Source: an uncultured Prevotellaceae bacterium
Lineage (GTDB): Bacteria > Bacteroidota > Bacteroidia > Bacteroidales > Bacteroidaceae
Reading direction: 5' to 3'
NCBI GenBank assembly: GCA_902764705.1
Contig: CACWWZ010000001.1
Location: 112,859 to 176,858 of the forward strand
Length of the DNA: 64,000 bases
A program made the position numbers and the translations under genes. The notes under the pieces are model-generated. The model was not told where the DNA came from and did no database searches. It saw only the letters and a program-made list of their open reading frames with translations. Positions within the stretch are counted from its first letter, which is position 1, and each line of letters starts with the position of its first letter. Shown here one piece after another: positions 33,735 to 42,893 of this stretch.

Positions 33735-33742
33735 TATCTTTG
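33735..33742 (+). promoter_or_regulatory. -7 element of the HD hydrolase gene
   Basis: TATCTTTG followed by CAG; no -33 TTTG, with the heptamer array in its place. Confidence 0.7.
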
Positions 33743-33761
33743 CAGCAAATATTTATCTTTT

Positions 33762-34424
33762 ATGACACGACAAGATTATGAAAAATGTCTCCAGAAGTAT
33801 TCGGAGGCAATTAAAACGATACGCCAACAGGCCCATGAACTTCATCAGAGTGTGAACCAGACCTATGGCGAAGGACTGCCCTATGGCTACCATCTGGACA
33901 TGGTGGTGCAGGGTGTTACCGATTATGGTCATCTGGTATGTGCTTGTGAAGACGATGTGTTGCCGCTGATTTTCGGTGGCTACTACCACGACAGCATCGA
34001 GGATGCTCGTCTAACCTATAACGATGTGTTGAGAGTGGCACGTAATTTGCTGACAGAAGAACAGGCACTGATGGCAACGGAGATTGTCTATGCCCTGACG
34101 AACGACAAGGGGCGCAACCGTGCGGAACGTGCTGGCGAGAAGTACTACAAAGGCATTCGTGAAACACCCTATGCACCGTTTGTCAAGCTGTGCGATCGTT
34201 TGGCGAACATTACTTACAGTTGTGCGGGTGACGATCCTAATAACGTGCGAATGCGTGAGGTCTACAAGCAGGAGGTACCCCATTTCCTGGCATCTATCAA
34301 TCCGCATAGTGACGACCCGCGTTATCTGGTCCCTCAGCCTGTGGTCATCAAATTGGCCGAGTGTCTCATCGACGATTTGGAACGCGAGGAGCAGAATGGC
34401 AAGGTATGGTGGCACGAGTATTGA
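33762..34424 (+). CDS. HD-domain phosphohydrolase (SpoT/MESH1-like)
   Basis: The 220-aa protein has the metal-binding HD pattern: His in GYHLDMV near residue 45, the His-Asp pair in GGYYHDSIEDARL near 76, and Asp in LCDRLANITYS near 143. Order and spacing resemble the hydrolase domain of RelA/SpoT and small MESH1 enzymes, so hydrolysis of (p)ppGpp or NADPH-like nucleotides is possible, though not shown. No synthetase domain is attached. It is followed by the TerB-DnaJ gene across a heptamer array. Confidence 0.75.
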   Translation: MTRQDYEKCLQKYSEAIKTIRQQAHELHQSVNQTYGEGLPYGYHLDMVVQGVTDYGHLVCACEDDVLPLIFGGYYHDSIEDARLTYNDVLRVARNLLTEEQALMATEIVYALTNDKGRNRAERAGEKYYKGIRETPYAPFVKLCDRLANITYSCAGDDPNNVRMREVYKQEVPHFLASINPHSDDPRYLVPQPVVIKLAECLIDDLEREEQNGKVWWHEY

Positions 34425-34459
34425 TTGAAAGTTGAGAGTTGAAAAATGAAAGTTGAGAG
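34425..34459 (+). repeat. Heptamer array, five units of TTGAGAG type
   Basis: Units TTGAAAG, TTGAGAG, TTGAAAA, ATGAAAG and TTGAGAG fill the whole gap between the stop codon and ATG 34462. Confidence 0.85.
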
Positions 34460-34461
34460 AT

Positions 34462-35265
34462 ATGGCATACGGTAAGTGGATAGGAGGATTCCTTGGGTTT
34501 ATGACTGCAGGTCCGTTGGGGGCTCTGGCAGGTATTGTGTTAGGTGGTGTGTTCGATACGATGCTCGATGCCGTGAATACCCCAGGGACACAAGGGACTT
34601 TCGACGGACAGAGTGGCTTTGAGTCGCAGACCTACAACCGGCAACAAACCTATCAGGGCCAGCGAAACAGTTTTCTGTTCTCGATGCTTGTTTTGGCTTC
34701 ATACATCATCAAGGCCGATGGCAAGGTGATGCATTCGGAAATGGAACTGGTTCGTAACATGTTGCGCCAGAACTTCGGTGAGGTGGGCTGCAGCCAGGGT
34801 GACGATATTTTGCGTAAGCTGTTCGACGAACAAAAACGGGTAGGGGCCTCGGCATTCCGTAATACCATCATGCAGTGTTGCCAGCAGATAGGTCGTAACA
34901 TGGACTATTCGCAGCGTTTGCAGTTGTTGAACTTCCTCGTCATGATTTCGCAGGCCGATGGTCGTGTCGACCCTGCCGAAGTGACGGCCATGAAGGAGTG
35001 TGCCCAGTGGTTGCAGATGTCTGTCGACGAGGTCGATTCGATGTTAGGACTGGGCAAGGACGATTTGGAGTCGGCCTATCGTGTGTTGGGCGTATCGCCT
35101 AACGCTTCCGATGACGAGGTGAAGAAGGCCTACCGCCGTCTGGCTTTGGAGCATCATCCTGACAAGGTGGCAGCCCTGGGCGAAGATATCCGTAAGGCAG
35201 CAGAAAAGAAATTCCAGGAAATCAATGCTGCCAAGGACAAGATTTGGAAAGCCCGCGGACTGTAA
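34462..35265 (+). CDS. TerB-domain protein with C-terminal J domain (DjlA-like)
   Basis: From ATG 34462 the protein has 267 residues; the TTG at 34453 lies in the repeat array. It has a Gly-rich hydrophobic N-terminus ([22 protein letters not shown], probably membrane-inserted), a TerB-like helical domain at about 70-195, and a C-terminal J domain ([23 protein letters not shown] at EHHPDKV). This is the order found in DjlA, an inner-membrane co-chaperone of DnaK. It probably recruits DnaK to the membrane; the client is unknown. Confidence 0.87.
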   Translation: MAYGKWIGGFLGFMTAGPLGALAGIVLGGVFDTMLDAVNTPGTQGTFDGQSGFESQTYNRQQTYQGQRNSFLFSMLVLASYIIKADGKVMHSEMELVRNMLRQNFGEVGCSQGDDILRKLFDEQKRVGASAFRNTIMQCCQQIGRNMDYSQRLQLLNFLVMISQADGRVDPAEVTAMKECAQWLQMSVDEVDSMLGLGKDDLESAYRVLGVSPNASDDEVKKAYRRLALEHHPDKVAALGEDIRKAAEKKFQEINAAKDKIWKARGL

Positions 35266-35283
35266 ACTACAGAAGAATGCTTT

Positions 35284-35349
35284 AGTCCGTAAGGAGCGAA
35301 CTCTTGGTCCGTCCCTTGCGAACTTTCAGTCCGTAGGGACGGACTAATA
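35284..35349 (+). repeat. Three degenerate 22-bp units with inverted ends
   Basis: Units start at 35284, 35306 and 35328 with (A/G)GTCCGT...GCGAACT. The outer ends TTAGTCCGT (35282-35290) and ACGGACTAA (35339-35347) are exact inverted repeats and could form a large stem after the DjlA-like gene. Confidence 0.75.
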
Positions 35350-35399
35350 TTTGGCTATGCTGCATAAAGATACTCTCGTTTTAAAAAGTCCAGTTTTTA

Positions 35400-35431
35400 T
35401 TTGGTATTTCCCTCGATTTTCACTACCTTTG
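35400..35431 (+). promoter_or_regulatory. Promoter of ffh
   Basis: TTTG 35400-35403, 20-bp spacer, TACCTTTG 35424-35431. Confidence 0.8.
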
Positions 35432-35454
35432 CAGCCTAAATAAATAAGGTATAT

Positions 35455-36807
35455 ATGTTTGAGAACTTAAGTGACAGACTTGAACGGTCGTTCAAGATAC
35501 TGAAAGGTGAAGGAAAAATCACCGAAATCAATGTGGCCGAGACGTTGAAGGACGTCCGTAAAGCCCTGTTGGATGCCGACGTGAACTACAAGGTTGCGAA
35601 GACCTTCACGGATACAGTGAAGCAGAAGGCCATGGGCATGAATGTGCTCACAGCCATCAAGCCCAGCCAGTTGATGGTCAAGATTGTCCATGACGAGCTG
35701 GCAGAACTGATGGGTGGCAAGGCCGTAGAACTGAAGTTGGAAGGCCGTCCTGCCATCGTGTTGATGTCTGGTCTGCAGGGTTCTGGTAAGACCACATTCA
35801 GCGGTAAGCTGGCTAAGATGCTCAAGGAGCGTCAGCATAAGAATCCGCTGCTCGTTGCCTGCGACGTTTACCGTCCTGCTGCCATCCAGCAGTTGCACGT
35901 GGTTGGCGAGAGCGTGGGTGTTCCCGTTTATTCGGAGCCCGACAACAAGAATGTAGTCGAGATTGCCAACAATGCCATCCGCGAGGCCAAGGCCAAGAAT
36001 TATAATGTTGTCATCATCGATACCGCTGGTCGTCTGGCTGTCGACGAGGAGATGATGAACGAGATTGCTACCCTGAAGGAAGCCGTACAGCCCGACGAGA
36101 CGTTGTTTGTTGTCGACTCGATGACGGGTCAGGACGCAGTGAACACTGCCAAGGAGTTCAACGACCGTCTCGACTTCGATGGCGTGGTACTGACCAAGCT
36201 TGACGGTGACACCCGTGGTGGTGCCGCTTTGAGTATCCGTACCGTTGTCACCAAGCCCATCAAGTTTGTGGGTACTGGTGAGAAGATGGAGGCCATCGAT
36301 GTGTTCCATCCGGAACGTATGGCCGATCGTATCCTCGGCATGGGTGATGTTGTTTCACTGGTAGAGCGTGCCCAGCAGCAGTTCGACGAGGAGGAGGCTA
36401 AGCGTTTGGAGAAGAAGATTCGCAAGAACAAGTTCGACTTCGACGACTTCATGGGTCAGATTCAGCAGATCAAGAAGATGGGTAACATCAAGGATCTCGC
36501 CTCGATGATTCCCGGTATGGGCAAGGCCCTGAAGGATGTCGACATCGACGATAACGCCTTCAAGTCTATTGAGGCTATCATCCAGTCGATGACGCCGAAG
36601 GAGCGTGCTAATCCCGACATCATCAACCAGAGCCGTAAGCTGCGTATCGCCAAGGGCTCGGGTACGAAGATTGAGGAAGTGAACCGACTGATGAAGCAGT
36701 TCGACCAGACGCGCAAGGTGATGCGTATGGTGACGGGAGCCGGTAATTCGAAGATGGCCCAGATGGCCGCAGCAATGAAGATGCGCGGCGGAATGCCGAA
36801 ATTTTAG
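35455..36807 (+). CDS. ffh: Signal recognition particle protein Ffh
   Basis: The 450-aa GTPase targets nascent membrane proteins to the Sec translocon. N domain at about 1-90. G domain motifs: G1 GLQGSGKTTFSGKLA near 105, DVYRPAAIQQL, DTAGRLAVDEEMM and TKLDGDTRGGAAL. M domain from about 300 with the signal-sequence-binding methionines (IPGMGKALK, MTPKERANP, RMVTGAGNSKMAQMAAAMKMRGGMPKF). Length is normal for the family. A heptamer array separates it from folD. Confidence 0.96.
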   Translation: MFENLSDRLERSFKILKGEGKITEINVAETLKDVRKALLDADVNYKVAKTFTDTVKQKAMGMNVLTAIKPSQLMVKIVHDELAELMGGKAVELKLEGRPAIVLMSGLQGSGKTTFSGKLAKMLKERQHKNPLLVACDVYRPAAIQQLHVVGESVGVPVYSEPDNKNVVEIANNAIREAKAKNYNVVIIDTAGRLAVDEEMMNEIATLKEAVQPDETLFVVDSMTGQDAVNTAKEFNDRLDFDGVVLTKLDGDTRGGAALSIRTVVTKPIKFVGTGEKMEAIDVFHPERMADRILGMGDVVSLVERAQQQFDEEEAKRLEKKIRKNKFDFDDFMGQIQQIKKMGNIKDLASMIPGMGKALKDVDIDDNAFKSIEAIIQSMTPKERANPDIINQSRKLRIAKGSGTKIEEVNRLMKQFDQTRKVMRMVTGAGNSKMAQMAAAMKMRGGMPKF

Positions 36808-36834
36808 AGGTAAGAGGTAAGAAGTAAGAGGTAA
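36807..36834 (+). repeat. Heptamer array, 4 x GAGGTAA
   Basis: Units GAGGTAA, GAGGTAA, GAAGTAA and GAGGTAA begin at the last base of the ffh stop and end 5 bp before the folD ATG. Confidence 0.9.
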
Positions 36835-36839
36835 GAGAT

Positions 36840-37718
36840 ATGCAACTGATTGACGGAAAAGCAACGGCGGCGGCCATCAAGGCCGAGATTGCCGAAGAAG
36901 TAAAAGAGATAGTAGCCCGTGGTGGCAAGCAGCCCCATCTGGCAGCAGTCCTCGTGGGTCACGACGGTGGCTCCGAGACATACGTAAAGAATAAGGTGCT
37001 GGCCTGCGAGGCTTGTGGCTTCAAGTCGACGCTCATCCGCTATGAGGATGACGTCACTGAGGAAGAACTGTTGGCCTGTGTAGACCGCCTGAACCGCAAT
37101 GGCGATGTCGATGGTTTCATCGTGCAGCTGCCCTTGCCCAAGCATATCGACGAGCAGAAGATTATCGAGGCCATCGACTACCGTAAGGATGTCGACGGTT
37201 TCCATCCCATCAACGTTGGTCGCATGGCTATTGGCCTGCCGTGCTTCATCTCGGCTACCCCTCTGGGTATCATCACCCTGCTGAAGCGCTACAATATTGA
37301 GACCAGTGGTAAGAAGTGCGTCATTCTGGGACGAAGCAATATCGTTGGTAAGCCGATGGCACAGCTGATGATGCAGAAACAGTATGGCGATGCTACCGTT
37401 ACCGTATGCCACTCGCGTTCAAAGACGCTGAAGAAGGAGTGCCAGGAGGCCGATATCATCATTGCTGCTATTGGTCAGCCCGACTTCGTGACGGCTGATA
37501 TGGTGAAGGATGGTGCTGTTATCGTTGATGTGGGTACCACTCGCGTGCCCGATGCCACTCGCAAGAGTGGTTTCCGTCTGAATGGCGATGTGAAGTTCGA
37601 CGAGGTGGCTCCGAAGTGTTCGTTCATCACTCCCGTTCCTGGTGGAGTAGGGCCCATGACCATCTGTTCACTGATGAAGAATACCCTCGCCGCAGGCAAA
37701 CGTGAATATTATAAGTAA
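36840..37718 (+). CDS. folD: Methylenetetrahydrofolate dehydrogenase/cyclohydrolase
   Basis: The 292-aa bifunctional enzyme interconverts 5,10-methylene- and 10-formyl-THF in one-carbon metabolism. Motifs: [18 protein letters not shown] with the catalytic Lys region near residue 55, [12 protein letters not shown], the [12 protein letters not shown] signature, [14 protein letters not shown] in the Rossmann domain, and the C-terminal [19 protein letters not shown]. Probably co-transcribed with ffh through the 32-bp repeat gap. A small TPR gene follows. Confidence 0.95.
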   Translation: MQLIDGKATAAAIKAEIAEEVKEIVARGGKQPHLAAVLVGHDGGSETYVKNKVLACEACGFKSTLIRYEDDVTEEELLACVDRLNRNGDVDGFIVQLPLPKHIDEQKIIEAIDYRKDVDGFHPINVGRMAIGLPCFISATPLGIITLLKRYNIETSGKKCVILGRSNIVGKPMAQLMMQKQYGDATVTVCHSRSKTLKKECQEADIIIAAIGQPDFVTADMVKDGAVIVDVGTTRVPDATRKSGFRLNGDVKFDEVAPKCSFITPVPGGVGPMTICSLMKNTLAAGKREYYK

Positions 37719-37746
37719 GGAGAGAAGGAGAAAAGGAGTAAGGAGT
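37717..37746 (+). repeat. Degenerate array of four AAGGAG units
   Basis: AAGGAG occurs at 37717, 37725, 37733 and 37740 (spacings 8, 8, 7). It looks like a decayed heptamer array between folD and the small TPR gene; it also resembles a Shine-Dalgarno sequence but is too far from the start to act as one. Confidence 0.6.
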
Positions 37747-37755
37747 TGAGTATAA

Positions 37756-37935
37756 ATGACGGCAGAAGAGTGGTATCATAAAGGAAATGAGGCCCGGAGG
37801 CAGAGCCAGTGGCACGAGGCCATCAACTGCTACATTCAAGCCATTGAGATCGACCCTGATAGTCCGGCTGTCGAGGCCAAGCGAATGCTCGACGACATCA
37901 TGGCCTTCTACTGTAAGGATATGTATAATCCCTGA
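37756..37935 (+). CDS. 59-aa single-TPR protein
   Basis: A short gene of 60 codons (ATG 37756, TGA 37933) encodes 59 residues. Residues 5-38 match one tetratricopeptide repeat: W5, G10, A13, W19, A22, Y26, A29, I30 and the closing DPDSP, followed by a capping helix (EAKRMLDDIMAFYC). It may bind another TPR protein or peptide. It follows folD by 37 nt on the same strand. I recall similar tiny TPR proteins in Bacteroidales; the role is unknown. Confidence 0.8.
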   Translation: MTAEEWYHKGNEARRQSQWHEAINCYIQAIEIDPDSPAVEAKRMLDDIMAFYCKDMYNP

Positions 37936-38010
37936 AATAACTTAACTCCTGTCCGATAGGACGAGCGAAGCGATAACTACATAACTACAATTAAAATTAT
38001 ATATATAATA

Positions 38011-39771
38011 ATGTATAGAACAAAAACTTGTGGTGAGCTGCGTCTCACCGATGCTGGCAGCGAAGTAACGCTGGCCGGCTGGGTACAGAAAACGAGAAAG
38101 ATGGGTGGTATGACGTTTGTCGATCTGCGCGACCGCTATGGCATCACGCAGTTGGTGTTCGACGAGTCGAAGGATGCAGCCCTTTGCGATCAGGCTAATA
38201 AGCTGGGTCGTGAATGGTGCATTCAGGCGACGGGTATCGTCAGCGAACGTCAGTCCAAGAACCCTAAGATGGATACGGGCGATATCGAGATTCTGGTGTC
38301 AAGCCTGAACGTGCTGAGCGAGAGTCAGACGCCTCCCTTTACCATTGAAGACAATACCGACGGTGGCGACGATATTCGTATGAAGTATCGCTACCTCGAC
38401 TTGCGCCGTCCCTGTGTTCGCAAGAATCTGGAGCTGCGCCATAAGATGACCATCCTCATCCGTAACTTCCTCGACAACCTGAACTTCATCGAGGTCGAGA
38501 CGCCGATTCTTATTGGTTCTACTCCCGAGGGTGCCCGCGACTTCGTGGTGCCCAGCCGTATGAATCCCGGCCAGTTCTATGCACTGCCCCAGAGTCCGCA
38601 GACCCTGAAGCAGCTGCTGATGGTCAGTGGTTTCGACCGCTATTTCCAGATTGCCAAGTGTTTCCGTGACGAGGACCTGCGTGCCGACCGTCAGCCTGAG
38701 TTCACACAGATTGACTGTGAGATGTCGTTTGCCGATCAGGAGGATGTGCTCAACATCTTTGAGGACCTTGCTCGTCACCTGTTCAAGGAGATTCGTGGTG
38801 TTGAGTTGCCCAAGTTGGAGCGTATGACGTGGCATGAGGCCATGCGTCGTTTTGGTAGTGATAAGCCCGACCTGCGCTTTGGTATGGAATTCGTTGAATT
38901 GATGGATGTGCTGAAAGGTACTGGTGAGTTCCCCGTGTTCAACGAGGCAGAATACATTGGCGGTATCGTCGTTCCCGGTTGTGCTGAGTATACCCGCAAG
39001 CAGCTCGACCAACTGACCGACTTCGTGAAGCGTCCGCAGGTAGGTGCCAAGGGTCTGGTCTATGTCAAGTTCAATGCTGATGGTACGGTGAAGACCTCTA
39101 TCGATAAGTTCTACCAGCCTGATGTATGGCAGAAACTGAAGGAAAAGATGGGTGCTAAGGATGGCGACCTCGTACTGATTCTTAGTGGTGATAAGGCCAA
39201 CAAGACACGTACACAGCTCTGCACGCTGCGTCTGGAGATGGGCGACCGTCTCGGACTGCGCGACAAGAACGTATTCAAGTGTCTGTGGATTGTCGACTTC
39301 CCGCTCTTCGAGTGGAGCGACGAGGAGCAGCGCTTGATGGCTACGCACCATCCGTTCACACTGCCTAATCCTGACGATATCCCCTTGCTTGACACAGCTC
39401 CTGAGAAGGTTCGTGCCGTGGCTTACGACTTTGTCTGCAATGGTATCGAGGTCGGTGGTGGCTCACTGCGTATCCACGATGGCAAGTTGCAGGAGAAGAT
39501 GTTCCAGATTCTGGGCTTCACCCCCGAGCGTGCCATGGCTCAGTTCGGTTTCCTCATCAATGCCTTCAAGTATGGTGCACCCCCTCATGCCGGTCTTGCG
39601 TTCGGTCTCGACCGCTTCGTCAGCATCATGGCTGGTCTCGACTCTATTCGTGACTGCATCGCTTTCCCGAAGAACAATTCTGGCCGCGATGTCATGTTGG
39701 ATGCTCCTGGTGAGTTAGATCCCCAACAGCTTGAAGAACTGAATCTTAAGGTTGACTTAAGTCAAGAATAA
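38011..39771 (+). CDS. aspS: Aspartyl-tRNA synthetase
   Basis: The 586-aa class II synthetase charges tRNA(Asp). An N-terminal OB-fold anticodon domain (about 1-110: [26 protein letters not shown]) is followed by class II motif 1 ([20 protein letters not shown]), motif 2 ([23 protein letters not shown]), a bacterial GAD insertion at about 290-410, and motif 3 ([15 protein letters not shown]). Length agrees with bacterial-type AspRS. No promoter of the TAnnTTTG class is obvious, so it may be read from the folD transcript. Confidence 0.96.
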   Translation: MYRTKTCGELRLTDAGSEVTLAGWVQKTRKMGGMTFVDLRDRYGITQLVFDESKDAALCDQANKLGREWCIQATGIVSERQSKNPKMDTGDIEILVSSLNVLSESQTPPFTIEDNTDGGDDIRMKYRYLDLRRPCVRKNLELRHKMTILIRNFLDNLNFIEVETPILIGSTPEGARDFVVPSRMNPGQFYALPQSPQTLKQLLMVSGFDRYFQIAKCFRDEDLRADRQPEFTQIDCEMSFADQEDVLNIFEDLARHLFKEIRGVELPKLERMTWHEAMRRFGSDKPDLRFGMEFVELMDVLKGTGEFPVFNEAEYIGGIVVPGCAEYTRKQLDQLTDFVKRPQVGAKGLVYVKFNADGTVKTSIDKFYQPDVWQKLKEKMGAKDGDLVLILSGDKANKTRTQLCTLRLEMGDRLGLRDKNVFKCLWIVDFPLFEWSDEEQRLMATHHPFTLPNPDDIPLLDTAPEKVRAVAYDFVCNGIEVGGGSLRIHDGKLQEKMFQILGFTPERAMAQFGFLINAFKYGAPPHAGLAFGLDRFVSIMAGLDSIRDCIAFPKNNSGRDVMLDAPGELDPQQLEELNLKVDLSQE

Positions 39772-39826
39772 GTGTAATTATAACAAAAAGAGGCAGTTAA
39801 AGATATCAATATTTCTAAAAAGTTCT

Positions 39827-39834
39827 TAAATTTG
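39827..39834 (+). promoter_or_regulatory. -7 element of the histone-like gene
   Basis: TAAATTTG, without a clear -33 box; leader of about 57 nt. Confidence 0.5.
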
Positions 39835-39895
39835 CACCCAAAATAGAGAAGAGATAGAAATATCATTCAATAGTGTATTAATTTTTTAAAGAACT

Positions 39896-40213
39896 ATGGC
39901 AGAAAAGAAAACTACAACAAAGAAGGCTGCTGCTCCCGCAAAGGCAGCTGAGCCCAAGAAGGCAACTGTAAAGAAGGCCGCTGCTCCTAAGAAGGCTGCA
40001 GAGAAGAAGGCTGGTGTTGCTGTAAACGCTGAGAACGCTGGTTTCAAGGCTGGTGATGTTTATCAGGCTCTGGCAGCTGCTTCAAAGGCACTGACCGTTA
40101 AGGAGATTGCTAAGGCAGCTAAGATCAGCGAGGAGGAGACTCTGCTCGGTTTGGGTTGGCTCTTCAAGGAGGGTAAGCTCGCCGCTGCTGACGAGAAGAT
40201 TACACTTGCTTAA
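39896..40213 (+). CDS. Lys/Ala-rich histone H1-like protein with winged helix
   Basis: 105 residues. The first 40 are a Lys/Ala/Pro tail (KKAAAPAKAAEPKKATVKKA) like histone H1 tails. Residues 48-105 form a compact winged-helix domain of the DUF2582/PF10771 type (FKAGDVYQALAAASKALTVKEIAKAAKISEEETLLGLGWL, then beta wing). The protein probably binds DNA as an abundant nucleoid protein (inference from composition). It has its own promoter and a strong terminator and is codon-optimised, which suggests high expression. Confidence 0.82.
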   Translation: MAEKKTTTKKAAAPAKAAEPKKATVKKAAAPKKAAEKKAGVAVNAENAGFKAGDVYQALAAASKALTVKEIAKAAKISEEETLLGLGWLFKEGKLAAADEKITLA

Positions 40214-40231
40214 TCAAATCAGAAAAAGCAT

Positions 40232-40271
40232 AAAAGGGCTGGTAAGCTTCAAGGCGTACCAGCCTTTTTTT
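40232..40271 (+). terminator. Rho-independent terminator of the histone-like gene
   Basis: GGCTGGTA (40237-40244) pairs with TACCAGCC (40257-40264), followed by TTTTTTT. Confidence 0.92.
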
Positions 40272-40289
40272 AGTTAAGAATTAAGAGTT

Positions 40290-40631
40290 TTGAATTACGA
40301 TCAGCAGATACTCAAGGTACTTACCGAGGCCGGTGAGCGTGGCATAGGTGTGCAGACCATTGCAAAGCACATCTATAACATGAATCGTACCTTTTTCTAT
40401 CAGCCCGACTACGAGGAAATCCACAACTACGTGCAACAGTATCTGCTTCGTAACAGCAAGTCCCAGCAGTCGCTCATCGAGAGCACTGGTCGTCGCGGCT
40501 ATTACCGCCTGAACACCAGTGGTTCAGCCGACGCCCGCCAGTTGATGTTGCAGTTCGCCAACGACCAGCAGGAGGAAAAAGAAGAGGAGAAGCCCCCAGT
40601 TCAGGACCTCTCCCTCAATCTCTTCGACTGA
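40290..40631 (+). CDS. Small winged-helix-like protein, TTG start
   Basis: 113 residues starting at TTG 40290. No ATG precedes it in frame and the next in-frame ATG (40380) would remove most of the conserved N-terminus. The part NYDQQILKVLTEAGERGIGVQTIAKHIYNMN looks like a winged-helix DNA-binding element, and the end is acidic (EEKEEEKPP). I recall Bacteroidales homologues starting with MNY at this point. It may regulate or accompany the adjacent histone-like protein; the function is unknown. Confidence 0.65.
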   Translation: MNYDQQILKVLTEAGERGIGVQTIAKHIYNMNRTFFYQPDYEEIHNYVQQYLLRNSKSQQSLIESTGRRGYYRLNTSGSADARQLMLQFANDQQEEKEEEKPPVQDLSLNLFD

Positions 40632-40640
40632 TATTCTCTC

Positions 40641-40675
40641 TTACATCATACATCTTCCTTCTTCCCTCTTACATC
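40641..40675 (-). repeat. Heptamer array, five units of TTACATC type
   Basis: Units TTACATC, ATACATC, TTCCTTC, TTCCCTC and TTACATC. It overlaps the 3' end of the acetyltransferase gene and encodes its last residues (DVRGKKEDV region). On the minus strand it reads GATGTAA-type, like the array at 43709-43736. Confidence 0.85.
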
Positions 40676-41260
40676 TTTTATTACTTTCGCTGGCACACCA
40701 CCAACGACAGTGAATTCCGGTACATCCTTCGTCACCACAGCTCCTGCTGCTACTACCACATGTCGGCCAATCGTCACGCCAGGCAGAATGACGGCATTTG
40801 CACCAATCCACACATCATCACCTATTACCACTGGTTTTGTGCTGATACCCTGTTCGTCAATTCGTCGGGTGGCATCCTCGAAGTTGTGGTTCAGGGCCGT
40901 CACGGTAATCCCCTGCGCCAGGTTCACGTTGTTGCCGATACATACCGGCCCGATTACCGTACAGTGAATGCCGATGCGTGTATGGTCACCGATTGTCACG
41001 TCGCCCACCGCATTATTGATGCAGCAGTACGATTCCACGACGCTCTTCCGTCCCAGCCAGAAACGTCTGTAGGGTGGGGTGTCCATCCTTACGCTCCAAT
41101 AGATCTTCGACCCACGCCCCCTGTGCTGGTACAGCGGTGCCAACATCCTCACATACCACCTCGGCCTCGCATCCCGTTGGTTCATAATCAACCAGTCCAA
41201 GAATTTCTTCAGTTTCGGACTCCCTTTCAGCCCCTGTCGTATTTGTTCTTTATCTTTCAT
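40646..41260 (-). CDS. Left-handed beta-helix (hexapeptide) acyltransferase
   Basis: From the ATG at 41258-41260 the protein has 204 residues; the upstream open frame contains the promoter. Hexapeptide repeats of the LbH fold ([59 protein letters not shown]) and the catalytic-His loop LNHNFED place it with CatB/WbbJ-type O-acetyltransferases. It probably acetylates a sugar of the surface polysaccharide. The last nine residues are encoded by a heptamer repeat, so the C-terminus may be a later addition. A diverged copy of its 5' end lies at 42885-42985. Confidence 0.87.
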   Translation of the reverse strand: MKDKEQIRQGLKGSPKLKKFLDWLIMNQRDARPRWYVRMLAPLYQHRGRGSKIYWSVRMDTPPYRRFWLGRKSVVESYCCINNAVGDVTIGDHTRIGIHCTVIGPVCIGNNVNLAQGITVTALNHNFEDATRRIDEQGISTKPVVIGDDVWIGANAVILPGVTIGRHVVVAAGAVVTKDVPEFTVVGGVPAKVIKDVRGKKEDV

Positions 41261-41265
41261 GGTGG

Positions 41266-41325
41266 CAAAAATACAAAAATTTTTTTTAATTTCAATTGTC
41301 AATAAACAATTATTTTGTATCTTTG
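41266..41325. promoter_or_regulatory. Divergent promoters of the acetyltransferase and AAA-ATPase/nuclease genes
   Basis: Minus strand: TATTTTTG (41273-41266). Plus strand: TATCTTTG (41318-41325). Both have only partial -33 boxes (TTG and ATTG) about 19 bp away, within the shared centre. Confidence 0.65.
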
Positions 41326-41342
41326 CACAAAAATAGTGCAAG

Positions 41343-42893
41343 ATGAAATATCCGATAGGCATCCAAAATTTAGAAAGTCTCATCAAAGACGACTACTTGT
41401 ATATAGACAAGACAGATCTTATATACGCCATCGTATCTGAAGGAAGGTACTATTTCCTCAGCCGTCCTCGTCGGTTTGGCAAGAGTATTTTGTTGTCTAC
41501 TTTTAAGGCCTATTTTGAAGGAAAACAACATCTGTTTGATGGTTTGGCTATCAGTAAACTGGAAACAAAATGGGAGAATTATCCCATCTTCTATTTTGAC
41601 TTTAATGCCAGGGAATATAAAGACGAGGATTCTCTGACCGCAGAACTGAACAGACATCTGGAGTCTTTGGAAAAAGAATATGGAAGCCAGTATCAGGACC
41701 GTGCTCCAGAGGAACGTTTCCTGCATGCCATTGAGAATGCCTATGAAAAGACGGGCAAGCCTGTCGTCATATTGATTGACGAATACGATAAGCCCCTATT
41801 GCAGACTATCAACCGTCCTGAACTACAGGAGGCTTATCGTTCAAAGCTCAAGGCGTTCTACTCTGTCATGAAGACTATGGATAGTAAAATAAAGTTTGCA
41901 TTCATTACTGGTGTTACCAAGTTTTCAAAGGTCAGTGTCTTTAGCGATCTCAATAATCTGGACGACATCTCCATGTGGGATAAGTTTGCGTCTCTTTGTG
42001 GCATAACCGACGAGGAAATCCGAAACGTGCTGGATAGTGAAGTAGAACTAATGGCAGAACAGCTGCAATGCAGCAAAGAAGAATGTTATTCCAAGCTCAA
42101 GACTTATTACGATGGCTATCATTTTTCTCCCAACTCGCCTGGTATCTATAATCCGTTCAGCCTGCTGACAGCCTTGAAACGCAAGACTTTTGGCAGCTAT
42201 TGGTTTGATACAGGAACCCCCACCTTCCTAGTCGAAGTAATGAAGGCCAACAACTATCAGTTGGAGAAGCTCAACCAAGAAGTCGCCCAGCCTGATTTGC
42301 TGGGGAGTTTGGATTCCATCAGGCAAACCCCTATTCCTCTGCTTTTCCAAAGTGGCTATATGACCATTACAGGCTACGATAGCGTCTTCGGAATCTATCA
42401 CTTGGGATTGCCCAATCAGGAGGTAAGCGAATCATTCACGAAGTTCCTGTTACCTTATTATAGCCCTATTCAGAAAGGACAAGAGGCTTTCTTTGTTGTC
42501 AATTTCGTCCATGAAATACAGAATGGTCAGCCCGAAGCTTTTATGAAACGGTTGGAAGCTCTATTTGCTGATGGTAATTATCAGATTATCGGTGATGAGG
42601 AGAAGTATTTCCACAATGCTGTTTTCATTATCTTCAAAATGTTCGGTTTCTATGTGGATGTGGAGTATGCCACTACCGATGGACGTATTGACCTGCTGAT
42701 GAAGACTAAGGATTATATCTATATTCTTGAATTCAAAATCAACGAAAGTGCAGATACTGCCTTGCAACAAATTGAAGCCAAACAATATGCAAAGCCCTTT
42801 ATGAACGATCCAAGACCCCTATATCAAATAGGTGTTAACTTTTCGACAAAAACAAGAAGAATTGATGGGTGGAAAATAACATCCGGTTCATGA
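41343..42893 (+). CDS. AAA-ATPase-like / PD-(D/E)XK nuclease-fold protein
   Basis: The 516-aa protein has the expanded Bacteroidota architecture PF09820 + PF08011. N-terminal part: [36 protein letters not shown] (P-loop-like), [13 protein letters not shown] (Walker B-like). C-terminal part: [25 protein letters not shown], a nuclease core with D and E-x-K, followed by a Gln-containing helix ([12 protein letters not shown]). The cellular role is unknown; defence or mobile functions have been suggested. Its last codons and stop lie within a copy of the neighbouring acetyltransferase 5' end, which marks it as an insertion. Confidence 0.87.
   Translation: MKYPIGIQNLESLIKDDYLYIDKTDLIYAIVSEGRYYFLSRPRRFGKSILLSTFKAYFEGKQHLFDGLAISKLETKWENYPIFYFDFNAREYKDEDSLTAELNRHLESLEKEYGSQYQDRAPEERFLHAIENAYEKTGKPVVILIDEYDKPLLQTINRPELQEAYRSKLKAFYSVMKTMDSKIKFAFITGVTKFSKVSVFSDLNNLDDISMWDKFASLCGITDEEIRNVLDSEVELMAEQLQCSKEECYSKLKTYYDGYHFSPNSPGIYNPFSLLTALKRKTFGSYWFDTGTPTFLVEVMKANNYQLEKLNQEVAQPDLLGSLDSIRQTPIPLLFQSGYMTITGYDSVFGIYHLGLPNQEVSESFTKFLLPYYSPIQKGQEAFFVVNFVHEIQNGQPEAFMKRLEALFADGNYQIIGDEEKYFHNAVFIIFKMFGFYVDVEYATTDGRIDLLMKTKDYIYILEFKINESADTALQQIEAKQYAKPFMNDPRPLYQIGVNFSTKTRRIDGWKITSGS

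Noticed and set aside
35467-36309. 280-aa minus-strand ORF antisense to ffh
   Set aside because: Shadow of the strongly codon-biased ffh gene; no promoter and no recognisable protein features.
37719-37746. Shine-Dalgarno sequence for the 59-aa TPR gene
   Set aside because: The AAGGAG copies are part of a degenerate repeat and lie 10-35 nt from the ATG; other genes in the window show no Shine-Dalgarno use.
37936-38010. tRNA or small RNA before aspS
   Set aside because: Only a 4-bp hairpin (GTCC-GATA-GGAC) and short AT repeats are visible; no cloverleaf or T-loop sequence.
38299-39351. 350-aa minus-strand ORF antisense to aspS
   Set aside because: Shadow ORF produced by codon bias of aspS; the translated sequence has no domain pattern.
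41343-42893. Transposon with terminal inverted repeats around the AAA-ATPase/nuclease gene
   Set aside because: The flanks are direct repeats of a neighbouring gene start, not inverted repeats, and no transposase is present.
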